DNA from: Pseudaquabacterium terrae
GTDB lineage: Bacteria > Pseudomonadota > Gammaproteobacteria > Burkholderiales > Burkholderiaceae_C
Assembly (NCBI RefSeq): GCF_013266755.1
Contig: NZ_JABRWJ010000003.1
Coordinates: 372,001-436,000, forward strand
Direction: 5' to 3'
Length of the DNA stretch: 64,000 nucleotides
This document shows, one piece after another, positions 24,495 to 32,517 of this stretch (position 1 is the first letter of the stretch; each line of letters starts with the position of its first letter). The notes beneath the pieces were generated by a model. That model saw only the letters and a program-made list of their open reading frames with translations. It was not told the DNA's origin and made no database searches. Both the position numbers and the translations under genes were made by a program.

Positions 24495-24987
24495 ACACGC
24501 GGGTACTGGCGCTTCCCGTCGGCGCCTGCGAGCCATTGCTGCGCTCCTGGTTGCATGCGCATCGGTTTGCTCTGCGCAGGATACGGTCCGATCCGGACCG
24601 CTCTTCGATGAGCTTGCCCGCATGGACAAGGAACTGTTCGAGGCAGCCTTCGTGACCTGCGACATCAGCAAGTTCCGAGCGCTCTTCACAGACGACGCAG
24701 AGTTCTATCACGACCGCACCGGCGCAGCCGTTGGCGAAGCGGCTCGGACAATGAAGTCATGTCCCCGCGACAACGGCGTTACTCGTACCTTGGTACCCGC
24801 AAGCCTCGAGGTCTACCCGATGCAGGGCTACGGCGCCATACAGATCGGCCGGCACGTCTTTGCGCGCAAGGGAGAGACCGGCTCGGAAGTCGCCAAGTTC
24901 GTACACCTCTGGAAGCGTGAGAACGGCGTCTGGCGGCTTGCCAGGGTTCTGAGTTTCGATCACCGCCCATCATCACAGTCTCAATAG
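24472..24987 (+). CDS. secreted NTF2-like/DUF4440 family protein
   Basis: A 171-residue protein with a basic N-terminus and hydrophobic segment (AIAALLVACASVCSAQ) that looks like a Sec signal peptide, then an NTF2-like cone fold of the DUF4440 type (FRALFTDDAEFYHDRTG and WKRENGVWRLARVLSFDH). Such domains act as small enzymes, binding domains or immunity proteins; no specific function can be given. The ATG at 24472 lies inside the end of the methyltransferase gene, so the two are probably co-translated. A start further upstream would remove the signal-like segment from the N-terminus. Confidence 0.7.
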   Translation: MRDLDTLEHAGTGASRRRLRAIAALLVACASVCSAQDTVRSGPLFDELARMDKELFEAAFVTCDISKFRALFTDDAEFYHDRTGAAVGEAARTMKSCPRDNGVTRTLVPASLEVYPMQGYGAIQIGRHVFARKGETGSEVAKFVHLWKRENGVWRLARVLSFDHRPSSQSQ

Positions 24988-25009
24988 GAATGAACTGAGG
25001 AGCCCAAAA

Positions 25010-25402
25010 GTGATACACGGAAGCTGTCTCTGCGGTGCCGTGCAGCTCGAGATCCAGGAGCCACTCGAGCACTCCCCAGAAGCCTGTCACTGTTCGCAGT
25101 GCAGAAAGCACACTGGCAACTTCTGGACTGGTATCAACGTACGACGAACTGCTCTTCAAGTGCGGGGCGCAGAGTCAGTCCGGTGGTACCAATCGTCCGA
25201 GAAAATTCAGCGCGGTTCCTGCTCGATCTGCGGCTCGACCTTGTTCTGGAATCCGACCATCGAGGACTACAAGTGGACTGCCGTTGCGATGGGATGCATC
25301 GACACGCCACTGAACTTGAAGATTTCGAAGCACACCTTTGTCGACGACAAGGGCGGCTACTACGAGATTGCCGATGATGCGCCTCAAAGTCAGGGGTTCT
25401 GA
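25010..25402 (+). CDS. GFA family zinc protein
   Basis: A 130-residue member of the glutathione-dependent formaldehyde-activating (GFA/CENP-V) family. The conserved cysteines are visible: GSCLCGAV at the N-terminus, CHCSQCRKH in the middle and CSICGS later, together binding two zinc ions. Most members have no proven reaction, so formaldehyde chemistry should not be assumed. The GTG at 25010 has GAGGAG 7 nt upstream. A second, diverged member is encoded at 28860-29300 in the same gene run. Confidence 0.85.
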   Translation: MIHGSCLCGAVQLEIQEPLEHSPEACHCSQCRKHTGNFWTGINVRRTALQVRGAESVRWYQSSEKIQRGSCSICGSTLFWNPTIEDYKWTAVAMGCIDTPLNLKISKHTFVDDKGGYYEIADDAPQSQGF

Positions 25403-25421
25403 GCAGGAGCACAGGCCCCCC

Positions 25422-25760
25422 ATGCTCCGGAAGCTCGTGCGTTTCGTGCTGTTCGCTGCGCTCGCGCTGTTCGGTCTGGTGGCGGCTCTCCTGGCCTACC
25501 TGGCGTATGCCGAGCACCAGGCCAAGGAACATGCCCGCGCCTTCTGCGACTCGGTCAAGGTCGGTGACGACCCGCTCGGCGTCGTTGTTCGCGCCACACG
25601 CAGCGAAGCGCTCCGCTCTTCACTCACCTGGCGACCGGCGGATGGCAATACGAAGACATTGGAAGTACTCTTCGCCGGCGGGATTCCATTGTCGGCCCAT
25701 GGGTGCAGGATCCAGGCGTCGGAGCAGGTCATGAGCGCCGCGTACTTTCACACCCGTTGA
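25422..25760 (+). CDS. small single-pass membrane protein, unknown function
   Basis: A 112-residue protein with one strong membrane helix near the N-terminus (about residues 9-29, FVLFAALALFGLVAALLAYL) followed by a soluble domain with two cysteines (FCDSVKVGDD and GCRIQAS) that would lie in the periplasm. I do not recognise the family. The ATG at 25422 follows AGGAGC at 12 nt. It comes 19 nt after the first GFA gene. The translated product reads like a real protein: hydrophobic anchor, no low-complexity bias. Confidence 0.6.
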   Translation: MLRKLVRFVLFAALALFGLVAALLAYLAYAEHQAKEHARAFCDSVKVGDDPLGVVVRATRSEALRSSLTWRPADGNTKTLEVLFAGGIPLSAHGCRIQASEQVMSAAYFHTR

Positions 25761-25807
25761 GTCAGACGTTGCCCGAGTCGCCGTGAGCCACAGCCTCGTC
25801 ACTCCCG

Positions 25808-25981
25808 ATGGATCTCGCTGAGCGGGTCCGCAACATGCAGCAAAAAGCTCTCCACACTGTCTGCTGGGTTCCGACCTGGAGCCGAAATGGCCTCGGGCTC
25901 GAGCACTTCAGGGCGACGCTGCCGGTCGATGAAGAGGGCTTCGTTACCGACTATCCAGAGCTGTTCCGCCGGGTCAGCTGA
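25808..25981 (+). CDS. possible small gene or gene remnant
   Basis: A 57-codon frame in the 238-nt gap between the membrane protein and the GNAT gene, starting MDLAERVRNMQQ and containing CWVPTWSRNGLGLEHFRA. The composition is protein-like, but there is no convincing ribosome-binding site and the product is short. The GLEHFR stretch recalls the N-terminus of glycolipid-binding-domain proteins, so this may be the remains of a longer gene. No other feature was seen in this gap. Confidence 0.3.
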   Translation: MDLAERVRNMQQKALHTVCWVPTWSRNGLGLEHFRATLPVDEEGFVTDYPELFRRVS

Positions 25982-25998
25982 CACAAGCAGGTGAAGAG

Positions 25999-26505
25999 AT
26001 GCACGTCGCCCGCCTCACCGCCGCCGATGCCCCGGAATACCGGCGCCTGATGCTTCACGCCTACGAACAAGCCGCGGATTCGTTCACGTCAACGGCCGAG
26101 GAACGCGCAGCGGAGCCCGAATCGTGGTGGGCCGATCGCATCGCTGCTCCCGACGGGAAGGGTGTCGCCTTCGGGGCCTTTCACGAAGGCAAACTCGTCG
26201 GCACGGTTGCCGTCGAGTTCTCGAAGAAGCCCAAAACTCTGCACAAGGCGCAGTTGATCGGCATGTTCGTGGTCGACGAGGTCCGTGGTCTGGGAGCCGG
26301 AAAGGCGCTGGTGCAAGCCGCCATCGAACACGCCCGGTCGCGCCCGGAAGTCGCCGTCATGACGCTGACGGTCACCGAAGGCAACGAGCCCGCCGTCAAC
26401 TTGTACGCCTCCTGTGGCTTCGAGGCCTTCGGTACAGAACCCATGGCGATGCTGACGCCATCCGGGTTCAAGTCCAAGGTTCACATGTGGCGCAAGCTTG
26501 TTTAG
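25999..26505 (+). CDS. GNAT family N-acetyltransferase
   Basis: A 168-residue single-domain GNAT acetyltransferase. The acetyl-CoA pyrophosphate loop is seen as VRGLGAGKALV near residues 95-105 (the Q/RxxGxG/A motif), preceded by the beta-strand IGMFVVDE and followed by NEPAVNLYASCGFEAFGTE, typical of the family. The acceptor is unknown; related proteins acetylate antibiotics, amines or protein N-termini. The ATG at 25999 has GTGAAGAG just upstream. It is followed after 3 nt by the GrpB gene. Confidence 0.85.
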   Translation: MHVARLTAADAPEYRRLMLHAYEQAADSFTSTAEERAAEPESWWADRIAAPDGKGVAFGAFHEGKLVGTVAVEFSKKPKTLHKAQLIGMFVVDEVRGLGAGKALVQAAIEHARSRPEVAVMTLTVTEGNEPAVNLYASCGFEAFGTEPMAMLTPSGFKSKVHMWRKLV

Positions 26506-26508
26506 CCC

Positions 26509-27009
26509 GTGACTGCTCCGGTTGAAGTCGTCCCCTACTGCCCCGAGTGGCCCGCTCGGTTCGAGGCCGAGAAGCGAGTGCTTCAGTCTGCCCTGTCGCC
26601 CTGGCTCGTCGGTGAAATTCAGCACGTCGGCAGCACGGCGGTGGTCGGCCTTCCGGCGAAGCCGGTCATCGACATCATGGCGCCCGTCGCTTCGCTTCCC
26701 GAGTCGGCGGCAGCCATCGCTGCTGCCGCCTTGGCGGGCTATGTGCATCACCCCTATCGAGCGGAGGTCATGCATTGGTTCTGCAAGCCGTCGCCGCACT
26801 TCAGAACGCATCATCTCCACCTCGTGCCTGTTGGAAGCCAGCAGTGGCTCGAGTGCCTGGCATTCCGCGACGCGCTTCGCGCCAATCAGGCACTGCGCGA
26901 CGAATACGCTCGCCTCAAGCTGCGCCTGGCAGCGCAGTTTCCCCATGATCGGGAGGCCTACACGCAGGCCAAGGCGCCGTTCATGCAGCGCGTGCTGTCC
27001 AATGCCTGA
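26509..27009 (+). CDS. GrpB family protein
   Basis: A 166-residue GrpB/UPF0157 protein, a branch of the nucleotidyltransferase superfamily. The characteristic motifs are present: VEVVPYCPEWPARFEAEK at the start, IQHVGSTAVVGLPAKPVIDIM with the GSTA/PxxDI core, and HHLHLVPVGS later. Its biochemical role is not established; related proteins sometimes carry out CoA biosynthesis-linked or nucleotidyl transfer steps. The GTG at 26509 lies 3 nt after the GNAT stop, so it is translated from the same message. Confidence 0.85.
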   Translation: MTAPVEVVPYCPEWPARFEAEKRVLQSALSPWLVGEIQHVGSTAVVGLPAKPVIDIMAPVASLPESAAAIAAAALAGYVHHPYRAEVMHWFCKPSPHFRTHHLHLVPVGSQQWLECLAFRDALRANQALRDEYARLKLRLAAQFPHDREAYTQAKAPFMQRVLSNA

Positions 27010-27026
27010 TTCAGGAGGGATGCCGG

Positions 27027-27428
27027 TTGACCAAGCTGCTGCGCTTCACGGGGGCAGTCGACCAAGACCCGACGGTCGCACGCTGGCTCGACGAGCGGCC
27101 GGGCGAGCTGGGTTCGATCGCTCGCGCGTGGTTCGCGAAGATGCGGCGCTGCGGCACCGACGTTCGAGAGCTCTTTCATGATGGCTGCCCCGTTGCCTGC
27201 GTCAATGACGCACCGTTCGGGTACGTCAACGCCTTCAGTGCCCATGTCAATGTCGGCTTCTTCCAGGGCGCCACGCTGCCGGACCCGGCCGGCCTGTTGC
27301 AGGGCACCGGCAAGTTCATGCGCCATGTGAAGATCAGGCCCGGCCTGGCCATCGACACCTCGGCTCTGGAGGCGCTGATCCAGGCCGCCTACGTGGACAT
27401 CGGCGTCAGGTTGCAGAGCGGCCAATGA
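27027..27428 (+). CDS. DUF1801 domain protein
   Basis: A 133-residue soluble protein of the DUF1801 type: the C-terminal half reads PFGYVNAFSAHVNVGFFQGA and GKFMRHVKI, matching the small alpha/beta fold of this family, for which no biochemical function is established. The start is taken as the TTG at 27027, which has AGGAGGGA 7 nt upstream; the nearby ATG at 27020 is out of frame. It sits between the GrpB and VOC genes in the same-strand run. Confidence 0.75.
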   Translation: MTKLLRFTGAVDQDPTVARWLDERPGELGSIARAWFAKMRRCGTDVRELFHDGCPVACVNDAPFGYVNAFSAHVNVGFFQGATLPDPAGLLQGTGKFMRHVKIRPGLAIDTSALEALIQAAYVDIGVRLQSGQ

Positions 27429-27462
27429 GGCCCGGCCGCACGGTCGCCACAGGAGACTTTTC

Positions 27463-27852
27463 ATGGATCCGAAGCTCCCCATCCGGGGGATCGACTACAC
27501 AGTCATCTTCGCGCGCCAGATGGACCGGATGCGCGAGTTCTACGGCACCACGCTGGGGTTCCCTCTGCACCGGGAGCTGAGCCCGCGCTGGATCGAGTTC
27601 CGCGTCGGCGCCAACCTGCTGGCGCTGAGCGAACCGGGTGGCCGCTTCGACGACCCGGCGCCGCCTGTCGGAACCCTCTCCCTGCAGCTGGCCTTCCGCG
27701 TTGCGCCGAGCGAGGTCGCCAGTTGCGCCGCTGTCCTGGCAGAACGCGGCGTCAACATCGTTTCCGGCCCGACGGACCAGACCTGGGGCCATCGCACGCT
27801 GTTCTTTCGGGACCCGGATGGCAACGTCCTGGAAATCTATGCGGAGATCTAG
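27463..27852 (+). CDS. VOC family protein (glyoxalase/dioxygenase fold)
   Basis: A 129-residue vicinal-oxygen-chelate protein with two beta-alpha-beta-beta-beta modules: DYTVIFARQMDRMREFYGTTLGF in the first and GHRTLFFRDPDGNVLEIYAEI in the second, the latter carrying the conserved glutamate metal ligand. VOC proteins include glyoxalase I, dioxygenases and antibiotic-resistance proteins; the histidine ligand expected in the first strand is not obvious, so metal binding and activity are uncertain. The ATG at 27463 follows AGGAGACTTTTC. It overlaps the next gene by 14 nt. Confidence 0.82.
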   Translation: MDPKLPIRGIDYTVIFARQMDRMREFYGTTLGFPLHRELSPRWIEFRVGANLLALSEPGGRFDDPAPPVGTLSLQLAFRVAPSEVASCAAVLAERGVNIVSGPTDQTWGHRTLFFRDPDGNVLEIYAEI

Positions 27853-28531
27853 CCTGCTGATAACCCGCTGGGCGATGGCTGCGGCCGGGTTCATCCTCGC
27901 CCCGCTCGCGGGCGCGGCTTCGTTTCCGTGCGACATGGCGAAGCAAGCCATCGAGAAGACCATCTGCAGTTCGTCCGAGACGTCGGATCTGGACGAGTAC
28001 CTGGGCAGGTATTACGCAGCGGCACGCGGTGTCTTTCGGCACGCCGAAGCGTGCCTCGTCAGTGACCAGCGAGCGTGGCTGCGCACGGTGCGCGATGCGT
28101 GCAAGGACACGGCATGCCTGAAGCGCACCTACCTGGATCGCCTTGCCGTGTTGCACGCCATCCAGCCCGGCGCGACGAGCCTGCGCAATGTCGACCTTCC
28201 GAAGGTGCCACCGCTCGTGTGGATCGTCCCACCGGCGAGCGACCAGGTCGCGGCACCGAGAAATCGGGCCACCACACCGCTCGTCGCCAGCGGCAGGATC
28301 GTCGACGAGATCGCTTCGGGCGACGGCATCGTGCTGAAGTCGAATGCCGGCGAGAAGGTCCTGATCGTTCCTTCGATGTTCCTGGAGCAATCGACGACGG
28401 ATGCGCTGACCGTATTGGGTCGTCTTCCCAACGCGACCTACGAGGTTCGCGGCCGTACCGAAACGCAGGCTCAACCGGTCAAGGCCTTTGCCACGGGTCA
28501 ATGCGCGTTCGTGTACCGCACTGCGCCGTGA
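27839..28531 (+). CDS. secreted LprI-like (DUF1311) protein
   Basis: A 230-residue exported protein. A signal peptide ending near residue 25 (LAPLAGAASFP) precedes a lysozyme-inhibitor LprI-like N-terminal domain with the cysteine pattern CDMAKQAIEKTIC and CKDTACLKRTYLDRL, which forms disulfides in the periplasm. The second half (from about residue 105) is a beta-rich domain of unknown family ending in CAFVYRTAP. LprI domains in mycobacteria inhibit lysozyme; whether this one does is unknown. The ATG at 27839 lies within the end of the VOC gene. Confidence 0.7.
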   Translation: MRRSSLLITRWAMAAAGFILAPLAGAASFPCDMAKQAIEKTICSSSETSDLDEYLGRYYAAARGVFRHAEACLVSDQRAWLRTVRDACKDTACLKRTYLDRLAVLHAIQPGATSLRNVDLPKVPPLVWIVPPASDQVAAPRNRATTPLVASGRIVDEIASGDGIVLKSNAGEKVLIVPSMFLEQSTTDALTVLGRLPNATYEVRGRTETQAQPVKAFATGQCAFVYRTAP

Positions 28532-28551
28532 CACCAAGAGGAGGCTCACCC

Positions 28552-28857
28552 ATGACAGATGCGCGCAGCAGACCGGTGGCCAGGCCGACACGGCGAAGCG
28601 TTCGCTGGACGTCGTTCGTTGCGGCCCAGGGCCGAAGCGACAAGGTGCGCGGGCTCGAAGAGGAAGGCAACCCCTTGCACCGCGTGCGCGTCGAGCACAA
28701 CCGCGACACCTTACTCGTCCACATCTCGGACGAGGACGGCCAGGGTTGGACGACGGTGGCGATCGACAGGTCTTCGAGGGAGTGGTCTATCGCTCAACGC
28801 AAGCGACAGCGAGACGCCGCCGAGTTCGCGTACTCCCGGCTCTATGAGAAGGTGTGA
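28552..28857 (+). CDS. small basic protein, unknown function
   Basis: A 101-residue soluble protein, basic at the N-terminus (RSRPVARPTRRSVRW) and with a middle part predicted to be beta-rich (RVRVEHNRDTLLVHISDEDGQGWTTVAID). I do not recognise the family. The ATG at 28552 has a strong AGAGGAGG ribosome-binding site. Its stop codon overlaps a possible GTG start of the downstream GFA gene (GTGA) and the preferred ATG is only 2 nt further, so the two are translated together. Confidence 0.6.
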   Translation: MTDARSRPVARPTRRSVRWTSFVAAQGRSDKVRGLEEEGNPLHRVRVEHNRDTLLVHISDEDGQGWTTVAIDRSSREWSIAQRKRQRDAAEFAYSRLYEKV

Positions 28858-28859
28858 AC

Positions 28860-29300
28860 ATGATTCGAGGCAGTTGCCTTTGTGGCGGCGTCAGGTTCGA
28901 AATTGCCGATGCCAGCGGGCCATTCGAGCTGTGCCATTGCAGCCGTTGCCGCAAGGCCACCGGGTCGGCGTTCCTGCCGGGTTTGCGGGTCCAACGAGCG
29001 CATGTCGCGTTCGTTCAGGGCCTCGATCTCATCACCACCTACGAGGCGCCGATCCTCGAAGGTCCGCCCGCCTACAAGGCGTGCTTCTGCAGCCGGTGCG
29101 GTTCGCCGGTTCCCGATCCGGATCCGAACGCGTCGTCCATCGATGTGGCCGCCGGCGTCCTCGATGACGATCCCGGTCTCCGGCCCGAGCGGCACATCTT
29201 TGTCGAATGCAAGGCGCCCTGGTCGTTCATCGAAGATGGGCTGCCTCAGCTCGACAGGGCGGCCATCGGAAGCCTTCGCCAGGCTCAGCGGCGCCCTTGA
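28860..29300 (+). CDS. GFA family zinc protein (second copy)
   Basis: A 146-residue GFA/CENP-V-fold protein: GSCLCGGV, CHCSRCRKATGS and CFCSRCGSPVPDPDP carry the zinc-binding cysteines. It shares the fold and motif spacing of the protein at 25010-25402 but is clearly diverged, so this is not a recent duplication. The ATG at 28860 gives MIRGSCLCGG, parallel to MIHGSCLCGA in the other copy; a GTG at 28854 is an alternative. It is the last gene of the plus-strand accessory run and faces the convergent sugar operon. Confidence 0.85.
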   Translation: MIRGSCLCGGVRFEIADASGPFELCHCSRCRKATGSAFLPGLRVQRAHVAFVQGLDLITTYEAPILEGPPAYKACFCSRCGSPVPDPDPNASSIDVAAGVLDDDPGLRPERHIFVECKAPWSFIEDGLPQLDRAAIGSLRQAQRRP

Positions 29301-29318
29301 GCCGGGCGCGCCGCGCGA

Positions 29319-30479
29319 TCACGCCATCGGCGTCCACTTGCGCTCGCTGGCGGCGGACGCCACCGTCCGCTCGATGAAGCGCACGCCGCGCGCGCCATCC
29401 TCGATGCGCGGATAGTCCGCCACGAGCGGATCCGACGCGGTGCCGGCCAGCCGCGCGTCGATGTCGGCTGCGATGCCGAGGTAGATGTTCGCGAAGGCCT
29501 CGATGAAACCTTCCGGGTGACCGGCCGGCAGCCGGCAGGCGCGGCGGGCCGCTTCGCTCAGGCCCGGCGAGCCGCGGCTGAAGAGCTTCCGCGGGCCATC
29601 GATCGGCGCGTGCACCAGCGTGTTCGGTTCCTCCTGCCGCCAGTCGAGCATGCCGGTACTGCCGAAGACCCGCAGCCGGATGTCGTTCTCGCAGCCGGCC
29701 TCGATCTGCGAAGCGAGCAGCACGCCGCGCGCGCCGCCGCGAAAGCGCAGCAGCAGGCTGGCGTCGTCGTCGAGTCGGCGGCCCGGGATGAAGGCATGCA
29801 GGTCGGCGCAGAGGCTTTCGATCTGCAGCCCGGTGACGGTGGCCACGAGGTTCTCGGCATGCGAGCCGATGTCGCCGATGGCCCCCGCCACGCCGCTGCG
29901 CGCCGGGTCGGTGCGCCACGCGGCCTGCTTGTTGGCGCCCTGCTCCAGCCGCGTCGCCAGCCAGCCCTGGTGGTATTCGACGATCACCTTGCGGATCTCG
30001 CCGATGGCACCGGCCTTCACCATCTCGCGCGCCTGGCGCACCATCGGATAGCCGCTGTAGTTGTAGGTGACGCCGAACACCGTGCCGCGCTGCGCGACCG
30101 CGCGCACCAGCTGATCGGCCTGCGCGCTGGTGTGCACCAGCGGCTTGTCGCACACCACGTGGAAGCCGGCCTCGACGAAGGCCTTGGCCACCTCGTAGTG
30201 CACGTCGTTGGGCGTGACGATGACGACGACATCGACGCGTTCTTCGGCAGATAGCGACAGCTCATGCGCCAGCAGCGCCTGCCACGACCCGTGGTTGCGT
30301 TGATCGCGCAGCCCCAGATCGCGGCCCGACGCCAGCGCCTTCTCCGGCTGCGACGACAGCGCACCGGCCACCAGCTCGATGCGGCCGTCGAGCGCCATCG
30401 CGTGGCGATGGATGCGGCCGATGAACGCATCGCGCCCGCCGCCGACCATCGCACAGCGCAGCTTGCGCGGCACCGTCAT
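29319..30479 (-). CDS. Gfo/Idh/MocA family NAD(P)-dependent dehydrogenase
   Basis: A 386-residue oxidoreductase with an N-terminal Rossmann fold ([16 protein letters not shown]) and the family signature [15 protein letters not shown] near residues 112-126, where the lysine-proline pair is catalytic, followed by a beta-sheet substrate domain with [14 protein letters not shown] supplying the conserved histidine. Such enzymes oxidise or reduce sugars and inositols at a ring hydroxyl. The start codon overlaps the stop of the isomerase gene (ATGA at 30476-30479). As last gene of the sugar operon it probably acts on the imported compound. Confidence 0.88.
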   Translation of the reverse strand: MTVPRKLRCAMVGGGRDAFIGRIHRHAMALDGRIELVAGALSSQPEKALASGRDLGLRDQRNHGSWQALLAHELSLSAEERVDVVVIVTPNDVHYEVAKAFVEAGFHVVCDKPLVHTSAQADQLVRAVAQRGTVFGVTYNYSGYPMVRQAREMVKAGAIGEIRKVIVEYHQGWLATRLEQGANKQAAWRTDPARSGVAGAIGDIGSHAENLVATVTGLQIESLCADLHAFIPGRRLDDDASLLLRFRGGARGVLLASQIEAGCENDIRLRVFGSTGMLDWRQEEPNTLVHAPIDGPRKLFSRGSPGLSEAARRACRLPAGHPEGFIEAFANIYLGIAADIDARLAGTASDPLVADYPRIEDGARGVRFIERTVASAASERKWTPMA

Positions 30480-31498
30480 CCGGCCATCCCCGACTGCTTC
30501 GACTTGTCGAACGCGGCATCGAACGCACCCGCCGCGGCCGGAAAGTCCAGCCGCCGGCAGAACGCGGCGCTTTCGGTCGCGCCATGCACGCGGTCCATGC
30601 GGCTGTCTTCCCATTCGACGCTCAGCGGCCCGGCATACCCCACGTCGTTGAGCGCGACGATCAGCGACTCGAAGTCGACCATGCCGCGGCCGACGCTGCG
30701 GAAGTCCCAGTTCCGCCGCGCATCGCCGAACGCGGTGTGGCCGCCGAACACGCCCACCGTGCCGTCGCCCTTGTTCCACCACACGTCCTTCATGTGCGCA
30801 TTGAAGATGCGCGCGCCGAAGCTGCGGATGAAGCGGATGTAGTCGACGCCCTGGTACGCGAGGTGGCTGGGGTCGAAGTTGAAGCCGAAGCGCGGGTGGT
30901 GCTGCAGCGCATCGAGCGCGCGCTGCGCCGAGGCGATGTCGAAGGCGATCTCGGTCGGGTGCACCTCGAGCGCGAAGTTGATGCCCTGCCCGTCGAAAAC
31001 GTCGAGGATCGGCCGCCAGCGCTTCGCGAAGTCGGCGAAACCGCGGTCGATGTAGTCCTGCGAGGTCGGCGGGAACGCGTACACCGCATGCCAGATCGGC
31101 GAGCCGGTGAAGCCGGTGACCGTCTTCACGCCAAAGTGAGCGGCCGCGCGCGCGGTGTCCTGCATCTCGCGCGCGGCGCGCTGGCGCACGCCTTCGGGGT
31201 CGCCGTCGCCCCACACGTGGGCGGGCACGATGGCTTTGTGACGCTCATCGATCGGGTCGCACACCGCCTGGCCGACCAGGTGGTTGGCGATGGCAAAACA
31301 CTGCAGGCCGGCGTCCTGCAGCAGCGCGCGCTTGTCGGCCACGTAGCGCGGCGAGTCGAGGGCTGCCTGCACGTCGAAATGATCGCCCCAGCAGGCCAGC
31401 TCCAGGCCGTCGTAGCCCATGCGTTTGGCCAGCGCCGCCAGCTGCTCCAGCGGCAGGTCGGCCCACTGGCCGGTGAACAAGGTGACGGGGCGGGCCAT
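30476..31498 (-). CDS. sugar phosphate isomerase/epimerase (TIM barrel, AP endonuclease 2-like)
   Basis: A 340-residue TIM-barrel protein of the xylose-isomerase-like superfamily (IolE/IolH/IolI relatives). Metal-ligand positions are recognisable in the barrel: [35 protein letters not shown] and [11 protein letters not shown]. Members isomerise, epimerise or dehydrate sugars and inositols. It is coupled to the dehydrogenase gene by a 4-nt overlap and starts 16 nt after the binding-protein gene, so the pair should convert the imported sugar. Substrate unknown. Confidence 0.87.
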   Translation of the reverse strand: MARPVTLFTGQWADLPLEQLAALAKRMGYDGLELACWGDHFDVQAALDSPRYVADKRALLQDAGLQCFAIANHLVGQAVCDPIDERHKAIVPAHVWGDGDPEGVRQRAAREMQDTARAAAHFGVKTVTGFTGSPIWHAVYAFPPTSQDYIDRGFADFAKRWRPILDVFDGQGINFALEVHPTEIAFDIASAQRALDALQHHPRFGFNFDPSHLAYQGVDYIRFIRSFGARIFNAHMKDVWWNKGDGTVGVFGGHTAFGDARRNWDFRSVGRGMVDFESLIVALNDVGYAGPLSVEWEDSRMDRVHGATESAAFCRRLDFPAAAGAFDAAFDKSKQSGMAG

Positions 31499-31513
31499 GT
31501 CAGCGCCTCCTTT

Positions 31514-32479
31514 CTAGAACGGCGAATCGGGGAAGTAGAAGTCCTTGGCGTTTTCCTTCGTGATCAGCACCGACGGAATGATGGTGTTGGGCGGCAGCTT
31601 CTCGCCCTTGATGCGCGCCTCGGCGGTGAGCTTGATCGCGTCGTACATGAACTTCGGCGAGTACGACACGTTGGCCTGGATCAGCGGGTTGTTGCCGTCC
31701 ATCAGCGTCTTGACCATCTGCTTCATGCCGGCGCCGCCGAACACGATCTTGATGTCCTTGCGCTTGGCCTGCTCGATCGCCTTCAGCACGCCGACCGCCA
31801 TGTCGTCGTCGGCGGCCCACACGGCATCGATCTGCTTGAAGCGCGTCAGGTAGTCCTGCATCACCTTGAACGCATCGTCGCGGTTCCAGTTGCCGGGCTT
31901 GGCGTCGAGCAGCTTGATGTCGGGGTGCTTCTTCATCACCGCGTTGAACGCGTCCATGCGCTCGTTGTCGATCGTCGTCGGAATGCCGCGCAGCGCCACG
32001 ATGTTGCCCTTGCCGTTCATCGCCTTCGCCAGGTACTCGGCGGGGATGCGGCCGAAAGCCGTGTTGTCGCCGGACACGTAGGCGTCCTGCGCACTGGTGT
32101 CGGTGAGGCCGCGGTCGACCACCGTCACGTAGACGCCCTTGGCCTTGGCCTGCGCCACCGGCTTGGTCAGGGCAGCCGACTCGAACGGAAAGATCACCAG
32201 CGTATTGATCTTGGTGGCCGTCAACAGGTCCTGCAATTGGTTGGCCTGCTCGGGCGCGCCACTGGCCGTCTTCACAGTCACCTTCAGGCCCGGATGCGCC
32301 TTCTCCAGGTCCTTCTTGGCCTGGTTGGCCCAGAACACGATGCCGGCGGTGAAGCTGTGGGTCGCCGCGGGAATCGCGACGCCCAGGTTGACCTTGTCGG
32401 CCTGCGCAAACACGCCGAACGCGGCGAGAGTGCCGGCGGCCGCGACGGCCACTGTCAGCAGGCGGGAGCGGATGTTCAT
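31514..32479 (-). CDS. periplasmic sugar-binding protein of an ABC importer (RbsB-like)
   Basis: A 321-residue secreted binding protein: signal peptide of about 25 residues (ending FGVFAQA), then a type I periplasmic-binding fold of the ribose/galactose/inositol group (LGVAIPAATHSFTAGIVFWANQAKKD, and AVWAADDDMAVGVLKAIEQA). It delivers the sugar to the permease encoded next to it. The ATG at 32479 has GGAGGCATC upstream. Aspartate/asparagine residues in VVDRGLTDT and RGIPTTIDNERM line the expected ligand cleft, but the sugar cannot be named from them. Confidence 0.88.
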   Translation of the reverse strand: MNIRSRLLTVAVAAAGTLAAFGVFAQADKVNLGVAIPAATHSFTAGIVFWANQAKKDLEKAHPGLKVTVKTASGAPEQANQLQDLLTATKINTLVIFPFESAALTKPVAQAKAKGVYVTVVDRGLTDTSAQDAYVSGDNTAFGRIPAEYLAKAMNGKGNIVALRGIPTTIDNERMDAFNAVMKKHPDIKLLDAKPGNWNRDDAFKVMQDYLTRFKQIDAVWAADDDMAVGVLKAIEQAKRKDIKIVFGGAGMKQMVKTLMDGNNPLIQANVSYSPKFMYDAIKLTAEARIKGEKLPPNTIIPSVLITKENAKDFYFPDSPF

Positions 32480-32517
32480 GGCGATGCCTCCGTTGTGGTG
32501 GTGGGTGAGAGAAACGT

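Noticed and set aside
25799-25984. A 61-codon minus-strand frame in the gap before the GNAT gene
   Set aside because: The opposite strand reads as a more protein-like frame, neighbours are all on the plus strand, and there is no ribosome-binding site.
23829-29300. Chromosomal integron cassette array
   Set aside because: Gene content is suggestive, but gaps are mostly 3-35 nt, several genes overlap, and no pair of RYYYAAC/GTTRRRY core sites or integrase gene was found.
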